In this document: one piece after another, positions 1 to 12,261 of the stretch
How the letters are laid out: every line of letters begins with the position of its first letter
Position numbering within the stretch: position 1 is the first letter of the stretch
Source of the DNA: Adiantum capillus-veneris
Lineage: Eukaryota; Streptophyta; Polypodiopsida; Polypodiales; Pteridaceae
DNA: 64,000 nucleotides
Assembly: GCA_014529385.2 (NCBI GenBank)
Contig: CM043943.1
Location: 152,984,092 to 153,048,091, forward strand
Direction: 5' to 3'
Notes under the pieces: generated by a model
The model's input: the letters and a program-made list of their open reading frames with translations, nothing else
What the model was told of the DNA's origin: nothing
The model's database searches: none
Position numbers and translations under genes: made by a program

Positions 1-1772
1 CATAGCCCAAGCAAGATTTCTTGAGCAAACTAAAACCCGATTGAATATCTAATTGGCATCTGCCCATGTTGTGCTATGTGTGCTCTTAATGTTTTGCTTG
101 CTTACATTTAATTTCATGTCTTGAACATGTATTTGAGTTTGTATCCACCATACATTAAGCAGCCATGTCCAATTGCTATGGTTTTCTATGTCTAGTACTG
201 TCTCGCAAGAAAGGGAATAGATTGCAACAAACTCTTGGACACTAAGAATGACATGAGAGAGACATTTTTCATGCCTTGTGATCTATGACTACATACACAT
301 TCATAAGTAAAAGTTTTGCTTGCATGTACAAAATTTTGAGAGAGAGAAAAGATGAGAGGACATTAGGAAAAGTTTGGAGCCTTGTAAAAGCAACCATTTC
401 AGTATAGAGAGAGATAATGAGAAATTCATTATCTCCTTTTCCATATAGATTTTTTCAAAAATCTGAACATCTCCTTCATTACAAGGTATTTGTATATAAA
501 ACAAACAAGTAATCCAGTAATGATAGTACTTTAGATTTGTGATGGCTAGGAATTCAATGTAGAAGTGTTTTGCATTTTTAAAAACTAAATTCGGCTCATT
601 GAGCTTAATTTCAACTAACTTTGATAAATAAAAAAATGAATTTCAACATGTGCAAATTTTGGAATATGACATAAATCACGAAGTGTGGCTTTCTAACCCC
701 ATCAAATAGTACCACCTTAAGTAATGGAGTGGTAGATCTAGTATATATGTTGCATAAGACAATGCAAATTTAAAAGAACTAAATGGTTTATGTGGTCATT
801 AATTGAATTCACAAATGTTGCATATTTGACCCACACAACTTTCTATATTTAATTCTAGTCACAAAGAATTTTATTTTCATGTGCGAGTTGCGAAAATGTC
901 AAGCACGCCATAAATTGTTGTATGCACCCTGCTCATTTTTTTCTGAGACTAGGGTACGCTTTTTGGTGAAAAATCAACTACTATTTTGCCTAGGTGCTTT
1001 TCATGAGTATAGTTACTATTGAATTTGTGTACAAAAGTGGGGTATTATAATTTTTATGAGTACGTTGGCTAGCACTTTATAAGTTTGTAAAAGCATTTTT
1101 TGAGATCTTGTTTAGATTTCATCTAACATTTTATTTAAACTCGTGAAAAGGACACTAAAGTGTTTGGTACCAAACTAGTGTTAAAGCTCGCAACCCAGGA
1201 AGAAGAAGCCCATCACAAATTCCAAGAAGACAATCAAGGATGAAGAAAATGTTGCAAAAGACCAAGATGTTGAAGATGATGAATCCCCTTGCTTTGTTTA
1301 TGATTATAATTCATACATATTGTACAATACATATGATTACCACCCTCTACCTCATTCTACTGTATCACTTTGGAAATAGACCTAGAGTGCTTGGTCCTTG
1401 AACACTAGCTTAAGTGTGATTACCCCAAGACGAGTCATTTTAGCACATATGGTGATTTCTATGTGATATAATTATAGCTATCTTCACTCACAATTGTGAC
1501 TTAGCACTTGACTAAGTCAATCTAAAGAAATGAAGGATAATAAATTGGAATGCCTAATGTCAAAGGTGTAGTCAAAAAGGTGAATTGGATGATGATCAAG
1601 CCTGTTACCATGGAAAAACTTTGTAATACCAGACAACAACTACATCTTGGATCTACCACAATAGGTATCCTCTGTATCATGCTCTATGTGTCAACCTCCC
1701 ACCGTGGGCCTTTTTTGGCAACAACTATAGGCAAACACTACATAAGTGGGAGGGGAAAGCAAGAGAGTGAAG

Positions 1773-1843
<71 letters not shown>

Positions 1844-2214
1844 TTGCAAGTGATAATGCTCAAGAAGATATTGTAGGTGATTAAAAATGTGAGAGGGAGG
1901 AGAGAGGAAATGATAGAGAGCAATGGACCCAATATGTTTGTTATATCTAGAAATGACACAATGAATGACGTACAAGAGGGTGGGATCCTTGTATAGAGAC
2001 TCCTAGATTTTTACCTACTCTCATCCCAACAAATAAATTAATGGGGCACCCAATAAATATGCCCCTCATCTCAATTGATGATAAACTATCCCTAGTGACG
2101 AAATCTCGTCCTTGCTCGGGCATAAAAGGGGAAAAGTGTAGTTAACAAGAGACTTTGATCCTAGGAAACCCTAGGAATAGGGGTTTTGTCTCATGTCAAC
2201 CTATTAGGTGATCA
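1..2214. other. AT-rich intergenic sequence, no gene seen
   Basis: I see no supported gene here. Open stretches are short and low-complexity. One stretch at about 1183-1378 reads openly on the plus strand, rich in Lys, Asp and Glu and then Tyr; it has no start context and no recognisable domain and is probably a decayed coding fragment. The last ~170 bases before 2215 may be the remaining part of an older minus-strand Copia LTR split by element A, because the other half appears to continue at 10814-10945. That last point is inference. Confidence 0.5.
1777..1840. repeat. (AG)n microsatellite
   Basis: About 32 uninterrupted AG dinucleotides. Apparent proteins across it (runs of Arg-Glu or Ser-Leu) are artefacts of the repeat. 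Confidence 0.97.
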
Positions 2215-2219
2215 CAACA

Positions 2220-3703
2220 TGTCATAAAATCTAACATCTAACCAACCCAAATTATTTTCTCATATTAAACTGATCATTCGATGTGGGAGAATAAATGGGA
2301 ACAAGGGTTAGGATATAGACATGTGCTTATAGGTCTATCTCAACACGGGGCCAATAGTAAAGGTGCCCAAATGAGAGATGGTCTATCAAAGAGCAAGGCT
2401 AACCAATGGAGCATAAAGACCTTAGGGTTAGCTTCATTCAAGACCTCCAATAGCTAGTGTTAAAAGTCATTTGACCTTAGGTAAGCTAGGGATGTGCTTG
2501 AGGTGAGAACCCGGCCCAACCTTAAGGTGCTTGACATCCGTGAGATGACTCATGGGCTTAAGGGCCAAGCTTGTGGTGAGAACTAGTTGAGGGGCTTGAG
2601 GTGGCACAAAATTCAAAGTCAATCCCTACAAGCAGGGGGCAAGCCATGCAAGAAGGGAGGGTGGTTGCTTGACCACTCTCTCTCCCAAAGGGCACCCATT
2701 GCCCAAGAGGCAAGTATGACACATGTCAAGCCCCTAGCTAGGTTACCCTCATGGTGTGCCTAAAGCATATTGGTTGGCCTTCCAAGGAGTCCAATGATAA
2801 TTTAGCACAATTAATTAATTTTTTTAGCAGTTATCAAGCCCTCTCTCTCAAAAGGGGAAAGGGGGACACTTGTCCCAATGCTACCCTTGTTGCTTTTGGT
2901 ATGACTCTTGCTCGTGATTGGCTAGGCCTAGAGGAGTCCAATGAGTTTCAAGCATGAGCTACAAGGGGGGGTCGACCAAAGCAAGTAGGGGGATTGCTTA
3001 GGGGGCATACTCTCCCACACACACTCTCATTGTGTGAAGTGCAAAGTGCAAGAGCTCTCTCTCCTTCTCCAAGCAAGTACAGAGGCTGAGAGCCTACACC
3101 AACACTCTTGGCTATGGAGTACAAATCCAACCAAGAGCCATGCTTCAATGCTTAAGCTTTCTATCTTCTCCATCTTCATTATTATGCTATTATGTATGCT
3201 AGCAAGAAGAGTGATGTTAAGTGAGCAACTAGTTTTTTATCCTATGAAACGTTTCTTCTTCCTCTTCCCTATCCTCATTCCCTGCTAGTTCTGTCCACCT
3301 TCGAAGGTGTTTGAGGTCTTGGGAATGAGGCTTGGGATAGTTAATGCTTTCTACAAAGTTTATGTTATGCTCGTGATGCATGAATCTTTCCATCTTCATT
3401 GCATCACCTAGGTCACAAGGAGCACAAAGATTGTATTGTAATAGGTCTCTCTTGATGGGAGAAATCATAATACAAAATGCCTAGTGGAGGGGGGACCGGC
3501 TCCACATAACTCCGGTACTCAATTGTTGTCATATTCTCTAAATTATCTCTCTTGCAAAAATATTGCTCATGCCAAGTTAACTAAATGCTATGTTTATGTT
3601 GCAACCATTAATTATGTTCACCCGCTATGCTCACAAAGTAATTTCACAAAAGTACTCTCTCTAATTTTCGCTACTCTCAAGTTAATAGGCCAATTCCATT
3701 ACA
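2220..3703 (+). repeat. 5' LTR of element A
   Basis: The 1484-bp LTR begins TGTCATAAAATC and ends CCATTACA. It matches 9247-10808 along its whole length with many substitutions, so the insertion is not recent. Its own open frames (for example near 3034-3288) recur in the other LTR and are not genes. Confidence 0.92.
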
Positions 3704-3704
3704 T

Positions 3705-3716
3705 CGGTATCATAGC
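3705..3716 (+). other. Primer-binding site of element A (degenerate)
   Basis: CGGTATCATAGC follows the LTR end by one base. It differs at two positions from TGGTATCAGAGC, the usual plant initiator-Met tRNA primer site, which is intact in elements D (54495) and F (34406). Confidence 0.75.
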
Positions 3717-4114
3717 ATTTGGTTTCTCTTTTCTTGCTTAAGAAGAGGGGTCCTTAAATAGCCTATAAATGGTTGATTTTGTTAATTATATTAAGGTGAG
3801 TGGAACTGGGATCTATTATTGGGTTTTTTGAGCCCACTATGTTGGATATGGTCCACACCTCGGGATCTTTGGACTTAATAATGGAGTCTTTTTAGACTTT
3901 CCTACGGCTTTACCATTATTGATCCATAGGAAGTCAAGGAGCTAGCCCTCGACAACTCTGCTATGTTAGAATTACTCCACTACTCTCTATAATTCACCAC
4001 TTTGAGACATGGGTGTAGATACTTAAGAGCCAATTTTCAAAGGCTAAGAGGAGTGGCAACTAAGGTTTTGAATTGCCAAAGCATACACTAAGTACGTACG
4101 CAAATTTTGTTAAC
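3717..4114 (+). other. Untranslated leader of element A
   Basis: About 400 bases between the primer site and the first gag ATG. No coding signal is seen. It aligns by eye with the leader of element D after 54507. Confidence 0.6.
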
Positions 4115-5560
4115 ATGGCTGACAATAACCAAGAGAGTAGAATGAACATTGATAGCTTTGATTTTGCACATGAAGGTGCTAATGATGATGCCCCCATGTT
4201 TGTCAATTATCTCATTACTAGGTTGCAGCAAGCTATGGGCAACTCTGCTTTGCAAGCCAAAGTTACTCAACAACTTCGTGCACTTATGGGATTTCCCTTC
4301 CTCTCCAAGAGGAGAGAGAGCTTAGGAGGCCTCTTGAAGAGACCCCCAAAAGAAGACCCTCTGTCCCATACAATAGGAGGAATCCAAAGAACAAGAAAGC
4401 AATGAAACTTTAAGTTCCTCTAAACATGTGGCTCCACGAAGACGGCGGTCTAGACGATCGCCCACTCCTCCCAAGAGGAAAACATCAACACACATTCCTT
4501 CTCCTCGTCATTCCAAAAGAAAAGAGAGGAAACAAGGAAGAAAGGTCTAGAAAGAGATCACCCTCTTCTCCTTCTTCTTCTCCTTCTTCTTCTCCTTCTT
4601 CTTCACCTTCCTCCTCTTCCGACAAAATCTATGGCTATTCTCCTAGAGAATATAAGAGGGGAGGACATCGTAAATCTTACCTACATGGCGAAGGTCACAA
4701 ATGCTAAATAAGTTCAAGGAGGGAGGAAAGAGTATCTCTTTTCTCACCTATGATGGCACCTTTGGTGCTACCGACAAAGTGTTGGCCTTCATCCAACAAT
4801 TCAATGCGGCCTTTGGAGATGAGGGCTTCATAGAGTCCTCCAAGCTATGTCATGTAGCTATGCACTTCCAGAAATCGGTTCGTCAATGGTTGGCTAGCCT
4901 TCGTGGCAACGACGAAGTCCCAAAGACATGGAAAACATTACGAGTTTCCATCATGAAGCAATTCCTTGCAAAGCGATGCAAAGGACAAAGTGCTCACCGA
5001 ATGATGCAGCTTAAAGATTCTCTCTCATGAGTCTATCCACAAGTATGTAGACAAGTTTTGGGATTTACATCTCAAAGATACTGTCATTCAAAAGATAGAC
5101 TTTGCTGAGCAAAAGCAACAATTCTGTGCGGGATTACCTGAAGAGATGGCCGAATACATCAACTCTCAACGATCTGGTTCTGTCACCAAAGTAATCCATC
5201 ACACCATGCTTCACGCATCAATTTCCATCAAGGGGATAGACGAAATGTCAAGCCCATGGAAACAAAGACAAAAATGATGCAAAGGGGAAAACCAATGCTC
5301 AAAATTCTTCCCAAGGTACTTGCAACAACAACAACGACAATCGGTCCAAGGAGAAGGGAGTTTACAAAGGCAAAAACAAACTCTCTTCTGAAGAGCTTGA
5401 AGCTTTTTTCAAGGACCATAAGTGTTTCAAGTGTGGGGAGCAAGGACATGGCTATCGTTCTTGCCCCAAGAAGAATGCTCGCAATGAGACTCCTAGGGCT
5501 TCCACCATCAAAGCTCCAAAAGAGGATGCTCATTGCAAAGGATCATCACTTTCCTATGCT
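4115..5560 (+). pseudogene. gag of element A (broken)
   Basis: This would encode the capsid-forming Gag protein. The ATG at 4115 starts MADNNQES, matching MADKGKE at 54907 in element D. The frame is lost near 4400 and again near 4700. A Ser/Pro-rich low-complexity stretch lies at about 4558-4620. The conserved retrotransposon Gag core follows at 4701-5030, with Phe-Leu-Thr-Tyr-Asp-Gly early and Arg-Gln-Trp-Leu in the middle. A CCHC zinc knuckle, CFKCGEQGHGYRSC, is readable at 5423-5464 and would bind RNA. At least three frame changes are needed to read through, so no functional Gag is made. Confidence 0.85.
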
Positions 5561-5569
5561 TGGGGAAAG

Positions 5570-7352
5570 ATAAGGGAGCATGATGCCTTTATCTTGTTTG
5601 ACCTTGGCTCTACTTACAACTTCATATCAACGGAGTTGGCCACCAAGTTGGGCATTTAAGCTTTTGAGATGGGAGATATTGTAACAGTTGACACAACTTT
5701 CAAGGGACAACAAGCCTCTGTTAGTCCCTTGATTGGGAAGTTGAGGCTTCATGTCCAAAGCTATGTCGACAAAGAAGGCTTTTTCACCTCTCCTCTCCTA
5801 CATGAGGATGCTATCCTAGGGGTGCCATGGTTTGATCGCATGGCTGCAAATATGAAGTTCCCTAAAAGGAGAATCTACTTTACCTACAGGGGAAAGAACA
5901 TGTATATAGAGCTCATTTTTTGCGTACATGATTTTTGTCAAAGAGTCTCTAAAAGATCCTAATGATTCATCAAATGTAAATGGTAGGAATCAAGAAGAGT
6001 TAGACTTGTCTAATTTTCTAAAAGGATTCCAAGAGGTGTTCATCACTGATATCCCTATGGACTTACCTCCAAAACAAGGGGGTGATGACCATCTCACTGA
6101 GCTCCTTCCAGGAAGCTCACCACCTAACAAGCCTCCTTATCGAGTCTCACAAGATCAACAAGAGGAGATCATGAGGCAAGTACAGGAATTGGTAGACAAA
6201 GGGATGGTGAGGCCTAGTTCCTCTCTCTTTTGTTCTCCAGTCCTTTTAGTGCAAAAGAAAGATGGTACATACCGTATGTGTGTGGACTATCGAGCACTAA
6301 ACCATATCACTATCAAAAATAGATTTCCCGTGCCTCGGGTAGAAGATCTATCTGAAAGACTCTACCTACTTTAGTAGGATTGACCTTAAGAGTGGATATC
6401 ATCAAATAAGGATAGTGGATGAAGATATCCTAAATACCGCGTTTTGCACAATGTTTGGTCTTTATGAATATCTAGTCATGCCTTTTGGCTTGACTAATGC
6501 ACCAACTACGTTCAATCGTCTAATGGAAAAAAAAATTAGACCTTATCATAAATTCATTGGAGTGTTCTTTGATGATATCATCATCTACTCCAAGTCTTTG
6601 GAGGAACATAAGCAACATCTCCAAGTGATTTTTCAAGCATTAAGGGAGAATAAGCTCTTCCTCAACCAAAAGAAAAGCGAATTTTTCCTTCAAGAGATTC
6701 AATACCTAGGTCATACTATCTCTAAAGATGGTATCCGTATGGATCCATGGAAGTTAAAGGTAATAAAAGCATGGCCTAATCCAAGGAATATATATGAGCT
6801 AAGAACTTTATTGGTATGTGCGCATACTATAGACGCTTCATAGCAAAATTCTCTCAAGGAGCAGGACCACTACATTAATTAACAAAGAAAAACGTTAAGT
6901 ATTTATGGACTACTAACAAGGAGAAAAATGCTTTTGACAAGCTCAAAGAGAGGCTTACCTCCCAACCAGTCCTCATGCTTCCGGACCTCTCAAAGCCATT
7001 TGAGTTCCAATGTGATGCTTGTGGTGATTGCCTTGGAGCAGTTTCGCTTCAAGAAGGACAAACCAGAGCATATGAGAGCCGAAGGCTCAATACGGATGAA
7101 CGAGTCTTGGTCATTTATGAGAAAGAGCTTTTAGTTTCTCTACATGTCCTAGACACATGGAAGCACTACTTATTGGGGACTCCATTTATTCTAGGAATCG
7201 ATCACCAAGGTCTCAAGTATTTCATGATGCAAACCAAGCTTTTCGATAAACAAATGAGGTGGGAAAATCTTATTTCGCAATTTAATTTCCATATTGCTCA
7301 CATTGCTGGTAAGCACAATCAAGTGGTAGATGCACTTTCACGACAATCAAAA
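5570..7352 (+). pseudogene. protease, reverse transcriptase and RNase H of element A (broken)
   Basis: The aspartic protease is recognisable at about 5597-5656 as FDLGSTYNFIS, with Leu where Ser or Thr of the D-S/T-G triad is expected, and it ends in a stop. The post-protease segment (5669-5962) is shared with element D at 56607-57089. Reverse transcriptase spans about 6132-6843, with the fingers motif [20 protein letters not shown], a frameshift near 6370, then [22 protein letters not shown] and the catalytic FFDD at about 6568. RNase H follows at about 6886-7352, with CDACGD at its first catalytic Asp and a DALSR end. Replication enzymes of this copy cannot be translated intact. Confidence 0.88.
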
Positions 7353-7442
7353 GTTAATGCGGTGTCTATAGCTACTTACAATGATCTGTCCTCTATGATA
7401 GATGAGTATGCTACTGACCCTGACTTTAGAGACATAATATCA

Positions 7443-8500
7443 GCCGTTGCTCTAGGGAAGAAAGATCAGCCATTCACCTTGCAGGATGGTTATCTTCTCC
7501 ACGGAAATAGGCTATGTGATACCCATTCCCTTCGTGAGAAATTTATGTATGAATCCCATGCTCCTCCCTATGCGGGGCATAGAGGTATTCAACCTACTCT
7601 TCGAGGAGTAGAGACGTATTTCTATTGGCCTACCATGAAAGTGGACATACAAGAGTATGTTTAAAACTGTGTAGTATGCCAAAAGACCAAGTATGATAAG
7701 AGGGAAGCAAACTGGATAACTCCAGCCATTGCCTATCCTAAATTCACCATGGGAGAGTATATCCATGGATTTCATCTTTGGATTACCCAAGTCTATCCAT
7801 GGGAATATGGGAATATGGACAATAGTCGATAGGTTTAGCAAGTAAGCACACTTTATTCCTGTAAAAAAGACTATTAAGGAACACCAAATGGCAACTCTCT
7901 TCATATCTCATATTTTCAAACACCATGGATTACCAACATCCATCATGTCAGATAGAGATCCTAGAATGACCATTAAATTTTGGAAAGGTCTCTTTGAAAA
8001 TCTAGGAACAAGATTGAATTTTTCTTTGGCCTATCACTCACAAACGAATGGACAAAGTGAGAAAGTCAATCTTACAGTACTCGATCTACTCAAGACTTAT
8101 GTTACCAAAGTAGATCAACGCTTACAATGGAAACAATACTTACCTCTTGTAGAGTATGCCTACAATAATACTATACATACTTCTATGGGAAAAGCATCTT
8201 TTGAGATCATTGAGGGAAGACCTAAACGTCCCTTGCTACTCAAAGTACATGGAAAGATCTTCTCTGTCGAACGATGAGTATAGTTGTGACCTACAAGAAT
8301 CTTTTCAAAAGATTAAGGAGGCTATATTCATCTCTCAACAAAGGCAAAAAGTTGTTCCTGACAAGAACAGAAGGACCTTAAAATTCAAAGAAAATTGTTG
8401 GGTCTTGCTTAAGTTTCCTAAGGCTCGATTAAGGCAAACGACAGGGAAAAATCCTACAGGCCATCAAAAGATATTATGGCCCTTTCCAAATCTTGAATCA
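7443..8500 (+). pseudogene. integrase of element A (broken)
   Basis: Integrase inserts the cDNA into the genome. The N-terminal HHCC zinc module lies at about 7548-7690; a TAA at 7662 interrupts it just before CVVCQK. The catalytic core runs from about 7760, containing the MDFIFGLPK first Asp region with a stop near 7840. It continues openly at 7888-8277 with the second Asp in SDRDPR and the Glu in NGQSEKVN. The D, D and E positions are all visible. A frameshift near 8277 separates the C-terminal part, which carries a decayed Lys/Arg-rich region. Confidence 0.85.
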
Positions 8501-8504
8501 TATC

Positions 8505-8777
8505 AATGAGACGGCTTATCAACTCAAGTTGCCCAACCATTGGCTCATACACAATGCTTTTCATGTGAGTCTCCTTAAGGCCTACAAAGGAGAACCCCCA
8601 AGCGAACCAGTTATTGAAGACCCTCCCAAAGTTGAAGACCAAGAAGAGGTGCTACAACCCGAAGCTATCCTTTGGCATGAAGACAAGGTACTACGACATG
8701 GTAAGATTATCCGAAGATATCTTATTAAGTTCAAAAATTATCCTTTTGAAGATGCTAGATGGATGCAGGTAATATAG
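8505..8777 (+). pseudogene. C-terminal integrase and chromodomain of element A
   Basis: The frame at about 8505-8777 first gives the integrase tail (YQLKLPNHWLIHNAFHVSLL), then an acidic Pro-rich linker. It ends in a chromodomain-like module with PEAILWHEDKV and YLIKFKNYPFEDARWM. This C-terminal chromodomain defines chromoviruses and is thought to guide insertion into modified chromatin. The canonical last aromatic cage residue region (ATWE) reads ARWM, typical of some plant lineages. A 59-bp tandem duplication starts inside the motif at 8742. Confidence 0.82.
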
Positions 8778-8859
8778 CTTAAGGATACTATGAACCTTAC
8801 CCTTTTGAAGATTCTAGATGGATGCAAGGAATATAGCTTAAGGATACTGTGAACCTTGT
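8742..8859. repeat. 59-bp tandem duplication at the pol end of element A
   Basis: CCTTTTGAAGATGCTAGATG at 8742 recurs at 8801 with few mismatches, and both copies run on through ATATAGCTTAAGGATACT. The second copy repeats the chromodomain end after the stop codon. Confidence 0.88.
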
Positions 8860-9246
8860 TAATGCTTACAATGCTACATTAGAGTAAGCAAGTGTACAAA
8901 TTTCTTTTAAATGACCCATGTTTTTGTCTTATAAGACTAGTTCTCTTTCTAATTGTGCACAAATTTAAATAGTATGCATGCTTAGATTCATGCTTGTGAT
9001 GACGACGTCTCTCAAACACCAAGTAGAATTTGTCACTCTCCTTTGGGAGAATGAAATGGACTAAAGAGCAGACATGCTTGCGGCAGCTATGTCTCCCAAG
9101 CACGAAATGGATTGGTCACCCATCTTGGAAAGATATCCTAGGGTAAAAAGGGATCCTCTACCCGCTAAGTAAGATTGACTAATGACTAAGGCTTTATCTC
9201 TTCTACCTCATAGTCGAGGATGACTATGATTTCAAGAGAGAGGTAA

Positions 9247-10808
9247 TGTCATAAAATCTAATATCTGACCAACCCAAATGATTTTTTCATATTAAAGTGA
9301 TCATTCAATATGGGAGAATAAACGGGAACAAGGTTAGGATATAGACATGTGCTTATAGATCTATCTCGACACAGGGCCAATGGTAAAGGGGCCCAAATGA
9401 GAGATGGTCTATCAAAGAGCAAGACTAACCAATGGAGAATAAATACCTTAGGGTTAGCTTCATTGAAGACCTCCAATAGTTAGTGTTAAAAGTCCTTTCA
9501 CCTTAGGTAAGTTAGGGTTGTGCTTGAGGTGGGAACCCGGCCTAAGCTTAAGGTGCTTGACATGCCTGATGACTGACATGCTTGAGGTGCTTGATGATTG
9601 AGATGCTTGAGGTGCTTGTCATGCTTGAGATGCTAGAGTTGGGCTTGAGGTGAGAACCCAGCCCAAGCTTAAGGGGCTTAAGGGCCAAGCTTGTGGTGAG
9701 AACTAGGCCCAAGGTTGAGGGGCTTGAGCTGGCACAAAAATCAAAGTGAATCCCTACAAAGAGGGGGCGAGCCATGCAAGAAGGGGGGGTGGTTGCTTGA
9801 CCACTCTCTCTCCCAAAGGGCACCCCTTGCCCAAGAGGCAAGTAGGACACATGTCAGGACCCTAGCTAGGTTACCCTCATGGTGTGCCTAAAGCCTATTG
9901 TTTGGCCTTCCAGGGGGTCCAATGATAATTTAGTACAATTAATTAATTGTTTTAGCATTCTTCAAGCCCTCTCTCTCAAACGGGAAAGGGGGACACTTGT
10001 CCCAAGGCTACCCTTGTTGCTTGGTATGACTCTTTCTTATGATTAGCTAGGCCTAGAGGAGTCCAATGAGCTTCAAGCATGAGCTACAAGGGGGGGGTCG
10101 ACCAAAGCAAGTAGGGGGATTGCTTAGGGGGCATACTCTCCCACACACACTCTCATTGTGTGAAGTGCAAAGTGCAAGAGTTCCCTCTCCTTCTCCAAGC
10201 AAGTAGAGAGGTTGAGAGCCTACACCAACACTCTTGGCTATGGAGTGCAAATCCAACCAAGAGCCATGCTTCAATGCTTAAGCTTGCCATCTTCATCATT
10301 ATGCTATTATGTATGCTAGCAAGAAGAGTGATGTTAAGTGAGGAACTAGTTCTTTCTCCTCTGAAATGTTTCTTCTTCCTCTTCCCTACCCTCATTCCTT
10401 GCTAGCTCTCTCCACCTTCGAAGGTGTTTGAGGTCCTGGGACTGAGGCTTGGGATAGCTAATGCTTTCTACAAAGTTTATGTCATGCTCGTGATGCATGA
10501 AGCTTTTCATCTTCATTGCATCACCTAGGTCAAAGATTGTATTGTAACAAGTCTCTCTTCATGGGAGAAATCATAATACAAATGTCTATTGTTGGGGGGA
10601 CCGGCTCCACATAAATCCGGTCCTCAATTGTTGTCATATTGTCTAAATTCTCTCTCTTGCGAAAGTATTGTTCATGCCAAGTTAACTAAATGCTATGTTG
10701 ATGCTGCTACCATCAATTATGTTCACCCACTATGCTCACAAAGTAATTTCACGAAAGTACTCTCTCTAATTTCCGCTACTCTCAACTTAATAGGCCAATT
10801 TCATTACA
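9247..10808 (+). repeat. 3' LTR of element A
   Basis: The 1562-bp partner of 2220-3703 is about 80 bp longer. The extra length lies at roughly 9555-9660, where a TGCTTGAGGTGCTTGA-type unit is repeated several times while the 5' LTR has a simpler version. It ends at 10808, directly before the CAACA target duplication. Confidence 0.92.
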
Positions 10809-10944
10809 CAACACATAGTTGATACTACGAGTAAGGTACATCTACCTCGAGAACAACCAAGATTATCCATAAAATAGCCCTCACTCCCTAAACTGCTCGT
10901 GGCAGATACTGGAGCAACCACCAAATAGAAGGTTTAACTCTATC

Positions 10945-11140
10945 ACCCCCTCTTAGATTTTGGATGGGGAACCAATCCAAGAGAGCTGGCATGAACGAAT
11001 AATGTCACCTGTGGTAGAGTTTTGGTGAAGATATCAATGGGGTTATCTAGTCAAATAGACCAAATTTCCCACTAAGGCCGGAGTTTTTTCAAGCGATATC
11101 CCCTTCTTAATCATGCTATCTTGGGGATGGAATCAAGGAA
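10945..11140 (-). pseudogene. Copia RNase H tail with polypurine tract (unit 1)
   Basis: On the minus strand the frame reads DNPIDIFTKTLPQVT and then HASSLGLVPHPKSKRG. This matches the end of Copia RNase H, whose hallmark is DIFTK.LP, followed by a SLGL-type tail. A purine tract (CTAAGAGGGGG) then precedes TGATAG, the likely LTR start at 10945 reading leftwards. The domain is decayed by frameshifts upstream. The same remnant recurs at 14652-14800, but there it is cut off at the CACTA end. Confidence 0.7.
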
Positions 11141-12205
11141 CCACCCACTTAAAACAGTGATGCACTTAACAACCAAGGCTAATAGGGATGTAACCTTTTC
11201 ACAAGTAATACCGGATCTGCCCTAGTCCATGCTATCCGTAATCAAGAAATGTGTCTACTAGGAGCTAGAGTGCACCAAAGTGTAGTGGGGGTAGAGCATT
11301 AGCCATTTTAAAAAAATAAGGAAAAACAAGCCATCTTTTTAGAGTGGCAAAGATAACCCCACTACCACTTTGGAAAAGGGAGGTACTAAGCTAAGTTTAC
11401 GTTCAGGAGAAGCTCTCCTCATTTCTAGAAAAGGTAGACCAATGAGAAAGTAGAATCTCACACACTTGTTCTCCTACATTCAAGATGGTTTTTCTTTCTC
11501 AAGTATGGGTGCGACACAATGTTACAACTACCCTCATTAATCCCACTACCCTCGGGTTCAACCCAGCCCTAAGGTTTTTCTTGCATAAAACATCGGCTAG
11601 GGACGCACTTTCAAGTCAGAAGGAAATTATTGGTACTAGGTCACTTTTGAGTTTGCATATGCGGCATCTTTGTCTCATCTATTTGCAAGCCTTACATGCG
11701 CACTCTATAGTATTTGCAGCATGGTCAATACGGGCGTCCAAGGCACAAGCAAGGTCGCAAAATTTCATTAACGACACACTCGCTATCCTTTTCCAACGGT
11801 GCCAAATTTGGCATAGTTATAGAAGGGAAAGCTCATATCTGTGTGACCACCATGCAAGCTCAATTATCCATCCAAATTACTAATAATTGAGCCTCCTGTG
11901 ACCTCCTAATTGTGTATTTACTGAAGTCAAAAAATTGTCTAGATGTTAGGTGGAAAAGTATGGTGAGAATTCAGTACACTTCAGAATTTGCATTGAAAAC
12001 ATTCCAACGAAAAGTGTACCCTTGCAATTGATGAATAAACTCGTCCATGCAGAAGGCCTCGCTACATAGTACAGACAGAAGAAGCCCCGAATTTTTGCCC
12101 CAGGGAAGACAAACAAACAATGAGATGATTGGAGGATTAATATACGAATTTGATCAACAATAATCGAGATAATCATAGCTACAATTCACATCTCAACCAA
12201 CTCAC
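11141..12205. other. Non-coding part of duplication unit 1
   Basis: No supported gene. An open frame at 11485-11883 (plus) is not kept open in the matching stretch of unit 2, so I treat it as chance. The last 250 bases match the 3' flank of the intact WD40 gene. Confidence 0.55.
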
Positions 12206-12261
12206 AAGAAGTTGTTTTGGATAGATTCTCACAATAATGCTCACATTGTGACTTACTTCAA

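Larger units (their letters stand above)
2220..10808 (+). mobile_element. Element A: full-length, decayed Ty3/gypsy chromovirus
   Basis: The element is bounded by long direct LTRs (2220-3703 and 9247-10808), each starting TG and ending CA. Perfect 5-bp target duplications CAACA flank it at 2215-2219 and 10809-10813. A primer site resembling initiator-Met tRNA follows the 5' LTR, and a purine tract ending GAGAGAGGTAA precedes the 3' LTR. Internal order is gag, protease, reverse transcriptase, RNase H, integrase, chromodomain, which places it among chromoviruses. Several frameshifts and stops make it non-autonomous. It lies in what looks like an older minus-strand Copia LTR. Element D (54433-57884) is a second, truncated member of the same family. 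Confidence 0.93.

Noticed and set aside
1550-1975. Open frames on both strands through the AG repeat
   Set aside because: They are long only because a dinucleotide repeat has no stops; the flanks show no domain.
11485-11883. 132-codon plus-strand frame in duplication unit 1
   Set aside because: The frame is not kept open in the matching part of unit 2, and no domain is seen.
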